Assembly (NCBI RefSeq): GCF_040802235.1
Contig: NC_133161.1
Span: 107,711,001 to 107,775,000, forward strand
Origin: Manis javanica
Lineage: Eukaryota > Chordata > Mammalia > Pholidota > Manidae
DNA: 64,000 nt
Direction of reading: 5' to 3'
Shown piece after piece: positions 9,989-20,222 of the stretch. The notes beneath the pieces are model-generated. The model was given only the letters and a program-made list of their open reading frames with translations, was not told the DNA's origin and searched no databases. The translations under genes and the position numbers were made by a program. Each line of letters opens with the position of its first letter. The stretch's first letter is position 1.

Positions 9989-11305
9989 TTTCTCCTATTA
10001 TTATTATTATTTTTATTTTTAATAAAATGCTGAAGTGGTAGGTAGATGCAAGATAAAGGTAGAAAACATAGTTTAGTGCTGTAAGAAGGCAAATGTAGAT
10101 GATCAGATGATCAGGTGTGTGCCTATGGACTAAGTATTAATCCAGGCTAGACAAGGGCAGCAAGACATCCACGGATGCAGAAGATTTCTCTCAAAGCAGG
10201 GGGGGTGAGGTTCTGAGCCTCACCTCTGTTGATCCCCAAATTCTCACCTGATGGCCCCCCTGCGACTGTGCCTGTCTTAGGTTGTTCCTCCCTTGAGGAA
10301 TCTTACCCGTCTCTGGCTAACCAGTCATCTTCCGGGGCCATACAGGGAAATGTAAAGTTGGTAAGTGAGAGAGAAGCCATATTGTTTGCAAAGGTTAGCT
10401 TTTTACTTCTTTGCAGATTTATGCCCTGTGGCTTCTATGCCCAGCACTTGTCTCGAGGTATCTTTACCACCTGGAGGAATTATGATACTCGGTAAATTCG
10501 ATATGAGGCACGAATTCTATTTAAGGTTTGTAATTAGGAAGGAAGAAGAAAAGCTATAGATGTAGCATATGAAGGAAACTTGGGAGGATTGATTATTTCT
10601 TTGACATATCTTCTTGTATAGTACCTTAAGTATGTATAGGTTTTAAACTACTAACTAATTTGCACACACATATTAACATAATAGGAATACGGTGACATAA
10701 ACAAAGCAAATCTATAATTACCAGCCATCTCCAGTGAAGCCAAGAAAACCATTTAGGCACCCTAGGCATTTGTGAAAATTTATCTATAATATGATGGATA
10801 TTTTCCAACTGTACTTGAACCATCAGACAAATTAAAGCAGCCCATTTCTGGGATCTGTTCACATCCCATATGTTCTTTTAACCATAGATAGTCTATAGTC
10901 ATGAGATTTTGGGGTGCTACAACTTGCACCCCTCCCAACTCCTGGTTGAGTTCCAACAGTACAGATCCAGTCAAATTCGTTGTCTCACTGTATGCACATG
11001 CCAGCCTAGACATCTCCCTCCTCCTTCTTATGGCAAGTCCAGGAGACGGTGGGCTGGATGCAGCCACAACCGCAGCATCGTCCGGATCCCTGGGGAGGCT
11101 TTTTGATGATCATCCCCCGGCACGAGTCCTCCAGAGAGTGCTGATGCCGGAAGCTCCTCCTCATATCGTATCTTATTTCATTTTCTGGGTATCCAAGCTA
11201 GGCCTTGATCTTCTGCGTAGAAACAAACAGACCCTTTGCCCACACTTTGACATGCCCTCTATACCACTGTGCAGAACTCATTGGAGGTCAGCACACAGTA
11301 ACTGC
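9989..11305 (-). pseudogene. retroviral integrase end and envelope TM remnant in L1 unit 1
   Basis: Minus strand. From 11305 down: a short integrase C-terminal block (AWIPRK-like), then a TM envelope subunit with a decayed fusion peptide, a heptad region, the immunosuppressive-like block (QNLMTIDYLWLKEH), a membrane anchor and a short tail, ending near 10626. About 600 bases of 3' non-coding sequence and a purine tract then lead to the LTR. In the CX6CC motif the first of the paired cysteines reads Gly (CEQIPEMGC). Stops and frameshifts are present. No surface (SU) subunit lies between integrase and TM. The cysteine spacing resembles gamma/alpha-type TM proteins; the integrase end looks class II-like (tentative). 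Confidence 0.7.
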
Positions 11306-11851
11306 TTTTTTTTTTTTTTTTTTTAATTAAGAGAAAGGAATATTATCAGAAAAGAGTACCTCCATAGCTGATCATCTGACACCCTTTAAGTGATCAACAT
11401 TAAGGATATTTAAAGCATGCATTGATCTTTGATTTACCAATAGTTTTATCCTGTTAACGAGTAATCCCCTTTTCTTTCTCTCTTTCTTTCTTTTTTTTTT
11501 TTTTTTTTTAAATTTTTAATCTACCCTTACATGAAGAATACTATGTTTACTATGCTCTCCGCTATATCAGGTCCCCCCTAACAACCCCATTACGGTTACT
11601 GTCCATCAGCTTAGCAAAATGTGGTAGAGTCACTACTTGTCCTCTCTGTGTTGTGCAGCCCACCCTCCCCTTTCTCCCTCCCCCCCATGCATGCTAATCT
11701 TAATACCCCCCTTCTTCTTCCCCCCCCTTATCCCTCCCTGCCCACCCATCCTCCCCAGTTCCTTTCCCTTTGGTACCTGTTAGTCCATTTTTGGGTTCTG
11801 TAATTCTGCTGCTGTTTTGTTCCTTCAGTTTTTCCTTTGTTCCTATACTCC

Positions 11852-14800
11852 TCAGATGAGTGAAATCATTTGGTATTTCTCTTTCTCCGCTTGGCTTATT
11901 TCACTGAGCATAATACTCTCCAGCTCCATCCATGTTGCTGCAAATGGTTGGATTTTTCCACTTCTTATGGCTGAGTAGTATTCCATTGTGTATATGTACC
12001 ACATCTTCTTTATCCATTCATCTACAGATGGACATTTAGGTTGCTTCCAATTCTTGGCTATTGTAAATAGTGCTGCGATAAACATAGGAGTGCATCTGTC
12101 TTTCTCAAACTTGATTGCTGCGTTCTTAGGGTAAATTCCTAGGAGTGGAATTCCTGGGTCAAATGGTAGGTCTGTTTTGAGCATTTTGATGCACCTCCAT
12201 ACTGCTTTCCACAATGGTTGAACTAATTTACATTCCCACCAGCAGTGTAGGAGGGTTCCCCTTTCTCCACAGCCTCGCCAACATTTGTTGTTGTTTGTCT
12301 TTTGGATGGCAGCTATCCTTACTGGTGTGAGGTGATACCTCATTGTAGTTTTAATTTGCATTTCTCTGATAATTAGCGATGTGGAGCATCTTTTCATGTG
12401 TCTCTTGGCCATCTGTATTTCTTTTTTGGAGAACTGTCTGTTCAGTTCCTCTGCCCATTTTTTAATTGGGTTATTTGTTTTTTGTTTGTTGAGGCGTGTG
12501 AGCTCTTTATATATTCTGGACGTCAAGCCTTTATCAGATCTGTCATTTTCAAATATATTCTCCCATACTGTAGGGTTCCTTTTTGTTCTATTGATGGTGT
12601 CTTTCGCTGTACAGAAGCTTTTCAGCTTAATGTAGTCCCACTTGCTCATTTTTGCTGTTGTTTTCCTTGCCCGGGGAGATATGTTCAAGAAGAGATCACT
12701 CATGTTTATGTCTAAGAGGTTTTTGCCTATGTTTTTTTCCAAGAGTTTAATGGTTTCGTGACTTACATTCAGGTCTTTGATCCATTTTGAGTTTACCTTT
12801 GTATATGGGGTTAGACAATGGTCCAGTTTCATTCTCCTACATGTAGCTGTCCAGTTTTGCCAGCACCATCTGTTGAAGAGACTGTCATTTTGCCATTGTA
12901 TGTCCATGGCTCCTTTATCAAATATTAATTGACCATATATGTTTGGGTTAATTTCTGGGGTCTCTAATCTGTTCCACTGGTCTGTGGCTCTGTTCTTGTG
13001 CCAGTACCAAATTGTCTTGATTACTATGGCTTTGTAGTAGAGCTTGAAGTTGGGGAGTGAGATCCCCCCTACTTTATTCTTCTTTTTCAGGATTGCTTTG
13101 GCTATTCGGGGTCTTTGGTGTTTCCATATGAATTTTTGAATTATTTGTTCCAATTCATTGAAGAATGTTGCTGGTAATTTGAGAGGGATTGCATCAAATT
13201 TGTATATTGCTTTCGGCAGGATGGCCATTTTGACGATATTAATTCTTCCTAGCCATGAGCATGGGATGAGTTTCCATTTATTAGTGTCCCCTTTAATTTC
13301 TCTTAAGAGTGACTTGTAGTTTTCAGAGTATAAGTCTTTCACTTCCTTGGTTAGGTTTATTCCTAGGTATTTTATTCTTTTTGATGCAATGGTGAATGGA
13401 ATTGTTTTCCTGATTTCTCTTTCTATTCATTCGTTGTTAGTGTATAGGAAAGCTACAGATTTCTGTGTGTTGATTTTGTATCCTGCAACTTTGCTGTATT
13501 CCGATATCAGTTCTAGTAGTTTTGGAGTGGAGTCTTTAGGGTTTTTTATGTACAGTATCATATCATCTGCAAATAGTGACAGTTTAACTTCTTCTTTACC
13601 AATCTGGATTCCTTGTATTTCTTTGTTTTGTCTGATTGCCGTGGCTAGGACCTCCAGTACTATGTTAAACAACAGTGGGGAGAGTGGGCATCCCTGTCTG
13701 GTTCCCGATCTCAGTGGAAATGCTTTCAGCTTCTCGCTGTTCAGTATAATGCTGGCTGTGGGTTTATCATATATGGCCTTTATTATGTTGAGGTACTTGC
13801 CCTCTATTCCCATTTTGCTGAGAGTTTTTATCATGAATGGATGTTGAATTTTGTCAAATGCTTTTTCAGCATCTATGGAGATGATCATGTGGTTTTTGTC
13901 TTTCTTTTTGTTGATGTGGTGGATGATGTTGATGGATTTTCGAATGTTGTACCATCCTTGCATCCCTGGGATGAACCCCACTTGGTCATGGTGTATGATC
14001 CTTTTGATATACTGTTGAATTCTGTTTGCTAATATTTTATTGAATATTTTTGCATCTACGTTCATCAGGGATATTGGTCTGTAATTTTCTTTTTTGGTGG
14101 GGTCTTTGCCTGGTTTTGGTATTAGGGTGATGTTGGCTTCATAGAATGAGTTTGGGAGTATTCCCTCTTCTTCTATTTTGTGGAACACTTTAAGGAGAAT
14201 GGGTATTATGTCTTCTCTGTGTGTCTGATAAAATTCCGAGGTAAATCCGTCCGGCCCCGGGGTTTTGTTCTTGGGTAGTTTTTTGATTACTGTTTCAATT
14301 TCTTTGCTTGTAATTGGTTTGTTTAACTTTTGTGTTTCTTCCTTGGTCAGTCTTGGGAGGTTGTATTTTTCTAGGAAGTTGTCCATTTCTTCTAGGTTTT
14401 CCAGCTTGTTGGCATATAGGTTTTCATAGTAGTCTTTAATAATTCTTTGTATTTCTGTGGAGTCTGTCGTGATTTTTCCATTCTCATTTCTGATTATGTT
14501 GATTTGTGTTGACTCTCTTTTTCTCTTAATAAGTTGGGCTAGAGGCTTATCTATTTTGTTTATTTTCTCAAAGAACCAGCTCTTGGTTTCGTTGATTTTT
14601 GCTATTGTTTTATTCTTCTCAATTTTGTTTATTTCTTCTCTGATCTTTATTATGTCCCTCCTTCTGCTGACTTTAGGCCTCATTTGTTCTTCTTTTTCCA
14701 GTTTTAATAATTGTGATGTTAGACTATTCATTTGGGATTGTTCTTCCTTCTTCAAGTGTGCCTGGATTGCTATATACTTTCCTCTTAAGACTGCTTTCGC

Positions 14801-15694
14801 TGCATCCCACAGAAGTTGGGGCTTAGTGTTGTTGTTGTCATTTGTTTCTATATATTCCTTGATCTCTATTTTGATTTGTTCATTGATCCATTGATTATTT
14901 AGTAGCATGTTGTTAAGCCTCCATGTGTTTGTGAGCCTTTTTGTTTTCTTTGTAGAATTTATTTCTACTTTCATACCTTTGTGGTCTGAAAAATTGGTTG
15001 GTAGAATTTCAATATTGTGGAATTTACTGAGGCTCTTTTTGTGAGCTAGTATGTGGTCTATTCTAGAGAATCTTCCATGTGCACTTGAGAAGAATGTATA
15101 TCCTGTTGCTTTTGGATGTAAAGTTCTATAGATGTCTATTAGGTCCATCTGTTCTAGTGTGTTGTTCAGTGCCTGTGTGTCTTTACTTATTTTCTGCCCG
15201 GTGGATCTATCCTTTGGGGTGAGTGGTGTGTTGAAGTCTCCTACAATGAATGCATTGCAGTCTATTTCCCTCTTTAGTTCTGTTAGTATTTGCTTCACAT
15301 ATGCTGGTGCTCCTGTATTGGGTGCATATATATTTAGAATGGTTATATCCTCTTGTTGGACTAAGCCCTTTATCATTATGTAGTGGCCTTCTTTATCTCT
15401 TGTTACTTTCTTTGTTTTGAAGTCTATTTTGTCTGATATTAGTACTGCAACCCCTGCTTTCTTCTCACTGTTGTTTGCCTGAAATATGTTTTTCCATCCC
15501 TTGACTTTTAGTCTATGCTTATCTTTGGGTTTAAGGTGAGTTTCTTGTAAGCAGCATATAGATGGGTCTTGCTTTTTTATCCATTCTATTACTCTATGTC
15601 TTTTGATTGGTGCATTAAGTCCATTTACATTTAGGGTGACTATTGAAAGATATGTACTTATTGCCATTGCAGGCTTTAGATTCGTGGTTACCAA
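11852..15694 (-). CDS. L1 ORF2p (endonuclease and reverse transcriptase), one premature stop
   Basis: Encodes the L1 enzyme that nicks target DNA and copies its own RNA there. The frame spans 1281 codons, normal for L1 ORF2, and is interrupted only by one TGA after residue 755 (13427-13429). The rest stays in the same frame. Visible from the N-terminus: endonuclease blocks [30 protein letters not shown] and [11 protein letters not shown] blocks [41 protein letters not shown] and the catalytic FADD; and near the C-terminus the cysteine motif [18 protein letters not shown] (CX3CX7HX4C). It lies 168 bases after ORF1. It is technically a pseudogene, but very young. Confidence 0.9.
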
Positions 15695-15862
15695 AGGTTC
15701 AAGGTTAGCTTCTTTAGTATCTTACTGCCTAACTTAGCTCGCTTATTGAGCTGTTATATACACTGTCTGGAGAGTCTTTTCTTCTCTCCCTTCTTATTCC
15801 TCCTCCTCCCTTCTTCATATGTTGTGTGTTTTGTTCTGTGCTCTTTTTAGGGGTGCTCCCAT

Positions 15863-16786
15863 CTAGAGCAGTCCCTGTAGGATGCCCTGTAGAGGTGGTT
15901 TGTGGGAAGCAAATTCCCTCAGCTTTTGCTTGTCTGGGAATTGTTTGATCCCACCATCATATTTAAATGATAGTCGTGCTGGATACAGTATCCTTGGTTC
16001 AAGGCCCTTCTGTTTCATTGCATTAAGTATATCATGCCATTCTCTTCTGGCCTGTAGGGTTTCTGTTGAGAAGTCTGATGTTAGCCTGATTGGTTTTCCT
16101 TTATAGGTGACCTTTTTCTCTCTAGCTGCCTTTAAAACTCTTTCCTTGTCCTTGATCCTTGCCATTTTAATTATTATGTGTCGTGGTGTTGTCCTCCTTG
16201 GATCCTTTCTGTTGGGGGTTCTGTATAATTAAATGGTCTGTTCGATTATTTCCTCCCCCAGTTTGGGGAAGTTTTCAGCAATTATTTCTTCAAAGACCCT
16301 TTCTATCCCTTTTCCTCTTTCTTCCTCTTCTGGTATCCCTATAATACGAATGTTTTTCCTTTTGTATTGGTCACATATTTCTCTTAGTGTTGTTTCATTC
16401 CTGGAGATCCTTTTATCTCTCTCTCTGTCAGCTTCTATACGTTCCTGTTCTCTGGCTTCTATTCCTTCAATGGCCTCTTGCATCTTATCCATTCTGCTTA
16501 TAAATCCTTCCAGGGATTGTTTCACTTCTGTGATCTCTTTCCTGACATCTGTGATCTCCTTCCGGACTTCATCCCACTGCTCTTGCATTTTTCTCTGCAT
16601 CTCATCCCACTGCTCTTGCATTTTTCTCTGCATCTCATCCCATTGCTCTTGCATTTTTTTCTGCATCTCTGTCAGCATGTTCATGATTTTTATTTTGAAT
16701 TCTTTTTCAGGAGGACTAGTTAGGTCTGTCTCCTTCTCAGGTGTTGTCTCTGTGATCTTTGTCTGCCTGTAGTTTTGCCTTTTCAT
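15863..16786 (-). CDS. L1 ORF1p (RNA-binding chaperone), one premature stop
   Basis: ORF1p coats L1 RNA as a coiled-coil trimer. The start ATG at 16786 opens MKRQNYRQTK. The frame of 308 codons (stop included) is broken only by a TAA at 16229-16231 and then continues in the same frame to 15863. The N-terminal half holds a coiled coil with three nearly identical 11-residue units of MQEQWDEMQRK type. The central block IRIIGIPEEEE belongs to the RNA-recognition fold, and the C-terminal block with LQARREW and ARLSFKY is the usual CTD. Length is near that of mammalian ORF1p. Confidence 0.88.
16560..16680 (-). repeat. 33-bp in-frame repeat in ORF1 coiled coil, 3 copies
   Basis: Three almost identical 33-bp units, each coding 11 residues of the ORF1p coiled coil. 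Eleven residues are three helical turns, so adding units lengthens the rod without breaking its register. Confidence 0.85.
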
Positions 16787-18398
16787 GGTGATAGAGATAG
16801 TCTGCAGAGCTGGTACAAGTGACCGCTGGAAGAGCTTCCCTTCTTGTTGGTTTGTAGCCTTTTCCTGGGAGAATAGCGACCTCTAGTGGCTTGTGCTGGG
16901 CAGCTGTGCGCAGACAGGGCTTCTGCTTCCTGCCCAGTTGCTTTGGGGTTTATCTCCACTGTTGCTGTGGGCTTGGCCTGGCTGGGGCTGTTCCTCCAAA
17001 ATGGTGGAGCCCCGTTAGAGGGGGAGCAGCCAGGAGACTATTTATCTCCGTAAGGGGCCTCTGTGCTCCCTGCTGCCCAGGGGGTTAGGGTGCCCAGAGA
17101 TCCCCAGATTCCCTGCTTCTGGTCTAAGTGACCTGTCCTGCCCCTTTAAGATTTCCAAAAAGCACTCTCCAAACCAAAACAACAACAGCAACAATGAGAG
17201 AGGGAACAGAAAGGAAAAAAAAAAAGAAAAAACACGCGATTTTGTTTTTTTTTCCTCAGGTGCCGGTCCCAGGCACCCGCGCACTGGTCCTGCTGCCCTG
17301 TCTCCCTAGCACCAGGGTCCCTGTCCTTTCAAGGCTTCCAAAAAGCACCCACCCACCGGTCCCGCAGGGAAGGAACGCTCAATATTCTTTGTCCTCAGGC
17401 ACTGGTCCCACGCACCCGCTCACCAGTCCTGCCGCCCTGCCTCCCTAGCACCGGGGTCCCTGTCCCTTCAAGGCTTCCAAAAAGCACTTGGCAAAAAGAG
17501 AGAAAAAAAAGGGGAAAAACGCGCGATTTCTTCCGTCCTCAGGTGCTGGTCTCAGGCACCCACCCACCGGTCCCACAGGGAAAAATGCGGGATATTCTTT
17601 GTCCTCAGGTGCCGGTCCCAGGCACCCGCTCACCAGTCCCGCCGCCCTGCCTCCCTAGCACCGGGGTCCCTGTCCCTTTTAGGCTTCCAAAAAGCACTCG
17701 CAGAAAAGAGAAAAAAAAAAGGGGAAAAACGCGCGATTTCCTCTGTCCTCAAGTGCCGGTCTCAGGCACCCGCCCACCGGTCCCGCAGGGAAAAACGGGG
17801 GATATTCTTTGTCCTCAGGCGCCGGTCCCAGCCACCCGCTCACCAGACCCGCCACCGTGCCTCCCTAGCACTGGGGTCCCCGTCCCTTCAAGGCTTCCAA
17901 AAAGCGCTTGCCAAAAAGAGAAAAAAAAAAAGGGGGAAAAACGCGCGACCTCCTCCGTCCTCAGGCACCGGTCTCAGGCACCCGCCCCCAGGTCTCGCAG
18001 GGAGAAACGCGGGATATTCTTTGTCCTCCGGCGCTGTTCCCAGGCACCTCCTCACCGGTCCCGCCACCCTGCCTCCCCAGCAACGGGGGCCCGTCCCTCT
18101 AAGGCTTCCAAAAAGCGCTCGCCAAAAAAAAAAAACTGCTCCGGTTTCTCTCCACCCGCCGGGAGCCGGGGGGAGGGGCGCTCGGGTCCCGCCGGCCTGG
18201 GGCTTGTATCTTACCCCCTTCACAAGGCGCTGGGTTCTTGCAGGTGTGGATGTGGTCTGGATGTTGTCCTGTGTCCTGTGGTCTCTATTTTAGGAAGATT
18301 TTTCTTTGTTATATTTTCATAGCTCTATGTGTTTTTGGGAGGAGATTTCCACTGCTCTACTCACGCCGCCATCTTGGCTCCCGCCCTCCTTGGTAGTC
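16787..18398 (-). promoter_or_regulatory. L1 unit 1 5' UTR / promoter with about 210-bp monomers
   Basis: The block GGCTTCCAAAAAGC recurs with its start at 17333, 17472, 17682, 17892 and 18103, that is spacings of 139, 210, 210 and 211 bp; a decayed copy lies near 17151. Each unit also holds a purine run (AGAAAAAAAAAGGGG), an ACGCGCGA box and a CACCCGCYCACC box. L1 transcription starts in the 5' UTR, and tandem monomeric promoters are known from mouse L1. The region is GC-rich, with CpGs in each monomer. Confidence 0.85.
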
Positions 18399-19715
18399 TA
18401 TTTTTATTTTTAATAAAATGCTGAAGTGGTAGGTAGATGCAAGATAAAGGTAGAAAACATAGTTTAGTGCTGTAAGAGGGCAAATGTAGGTGATCAGGTG
18501 TGTGCCTATGGACTAAGTATTAATCCAAGCTAGACAAGGGCAGCAAAACATCCACGGATGCAGAAGATTTCTCTCAAAGCAGGGGGGGGTGAGGTTCTGA
18601 GCCTCACCTCTGTTGATCCCCAATTTCTCACCTGATGGCCCCCCTGCGACTGTGCCTGTCTTAGGTTGTTCCTCCCTTGAGGAATCTTACCCGTCTCTGG
18701 CTAACCAGTCCTCTTCCGGGGCCATACAGGGAAATGTAAAGTTGGTAAGTGAGAGAGAAGCCATATTGTTTGAAAAGGTTAGCTTTTTACTTCTTTGCAG
18801 ATTTATGCCCTGTGGCTTCTATGCCCAGCACTTGTCTCGAGGTATCTTTACCACCTGGAGGAATTATGATACTCGGTAAATTCGATATGAGGCATGAATT
18901 CTATTTAAGGGTTGTAATTAGGAAGGAAGAAGAAAAGCTATAGAGGTAGCATATGGAAGAAAACATGGGAGGATTGATTATTTCTTTGACATATCTTCTT
19001 GTAGAGTACCTTAAGTATGTATAGGTTTTAAACTTCTAACTAATTTGCGCACACATATTAACATAATAGGAATACGGTGACATAAACAAAGCAAATCTAT
19101 AATTACCATCCATCTCCAGTGAAGCCAAGAAAACCATTTAGGCACCCTAGGCATTTGTGAAAATTTGTCTATGATATGATGGATATTGTCCTACTGTACT
19201 TGAACAGTCTGAGAAAAATCAGACAAATTAAAGCAGCCCATGTCTGGGATCTCTTCACATCCCACATGTTCTTTTAACCATAGATAGTCTATAGTCATAA
19301 GATTTTGGAGTGCTACATCTTGCACCCCTCCCAACTCCTGGTTGAGTTCCAACAGTGCATATCTGGTCAAATTCATTGTCTCACGTATGCACATGCCAGC
19401 CTAGACATCTCCCTCCTCATTCCAATGGCAAGTCAAGGAAACGGTGGGGTGGACGCAGCCACAACCGCAGCATCGCCCGGATTCCTGTGGAGGCTCTTTG
19501 ATGATCATCCCCTGGCACGAGTCCTCCAGAGAGTGCTGATGCCAGAAGCTCCTCCTCATATCATATCTTAGATCATTTTCTGGGTATCCAAGCTAGGCCT
19601 TGATCTTCTGCATAGAAACAAACAGACCCTTTGCCCACACTTTGACATGCCCTGTATACCACTGTGCAGAACTCATTGGAGGTCAGCACATAGGGACTGC
19701 CTTTTTTTTTTTATT
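18399..19715 (-). pseudogene. retroviral TM remnant in L1 unit 2
   Basis: Collinear with the unit 1 segment 9989-11305 and highly similar to it. It includes the QELGGVQ and IDYLWLKEH blocks of the TM envelope subunit (around 19394-19200) and the 3' non-coding stretch. Stops and small indels break it. Its LTR lies at 9308-9611, separated by the insertion of unit 1. Confidence 0.75.
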
Positions 19716-20222
19716 AAGAGAAAGGAATATTATCAGAAAAGAGGACCTCCATAGCTGATCATCTGACACCCTTTAAGTGATCAACATGAAGGATATTTAA
19801 AGCATGCATTGATCTTTGATTTACCAATAGTTTTATCCTATCAAGGAGTAATCCCCCTTTTCATTCTTTCTTTCTTTTTTTTAAATCTTTAATCTACACT
19901 TACATGAAGAATACTATGTTTACTATGCTCTCCCCTATATCAGGTCCCCCCTAACAACCACATTACGGTTATTGTCCATCAGCTTAGCAAAATGTTGTAG
20001 AGTCACTACTTGTTCTCTCTGTGTTGTGCAGCCCACCCTCCCCTTGCTCCCTCCCCCCATGCATGCTAATCTTAATACCCCCCTTCTTTCCCCCCCCCTT
20101 ATCCCTCCCTGCCCACCCATCCTCCCCAGTTCCTTTCCCTTTGGTATCTGTTAGTCCATTTTTGGGTTCTGTAATTCTGCTGCTGTTTTGTTCCATCAGT
20201 TTTTCCTTTGTTCCTATACTCC

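Larger units (their letters stand above)
9661..18398 (-). mobile_element. L1 unit 1: full-length, nearly intact L1 with retroviral TM-LTR 3' tail
   Basis: Minus strand, 8.7 kb. The 5' end near 18394 begins with an AGCCAAGATGGCGGC block, also found at the start of the L1 at 47514. A 5' UTR with about 210-bp tandem monomers follows, then ORF1 (16786-15863), ORF2 (15694-11852), an L1 3' UTR to about 11515, an A-rich linker, a retroviral segment (11305-9989) and an LTR (9988-9665) ending in an AAT-rich tail. It is inserted in the tail of unit 2. Each ORF is broken by a single in-frame stop. The organisation beyond the 3' UTR is not that of a standard L1. Confidence 0.88.

Noticed and set aside
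13347-13847. 166-codon plus-strand frame opposite L1 ORF2 (and its twin at 21719-22219)
   Set aside because: It recurs wherever L1 ORF2 is read on the wrong strand, so it is a shadow of ORF2, not an independent gene.
17543-18322. 259-codon plus-strand frame in the L1 5' UTR
   Set aside because: It runs antisense through the GC-rich promoter monomers. Its apparent repeats (PVPGTRSPV type) are just the translated monomers.
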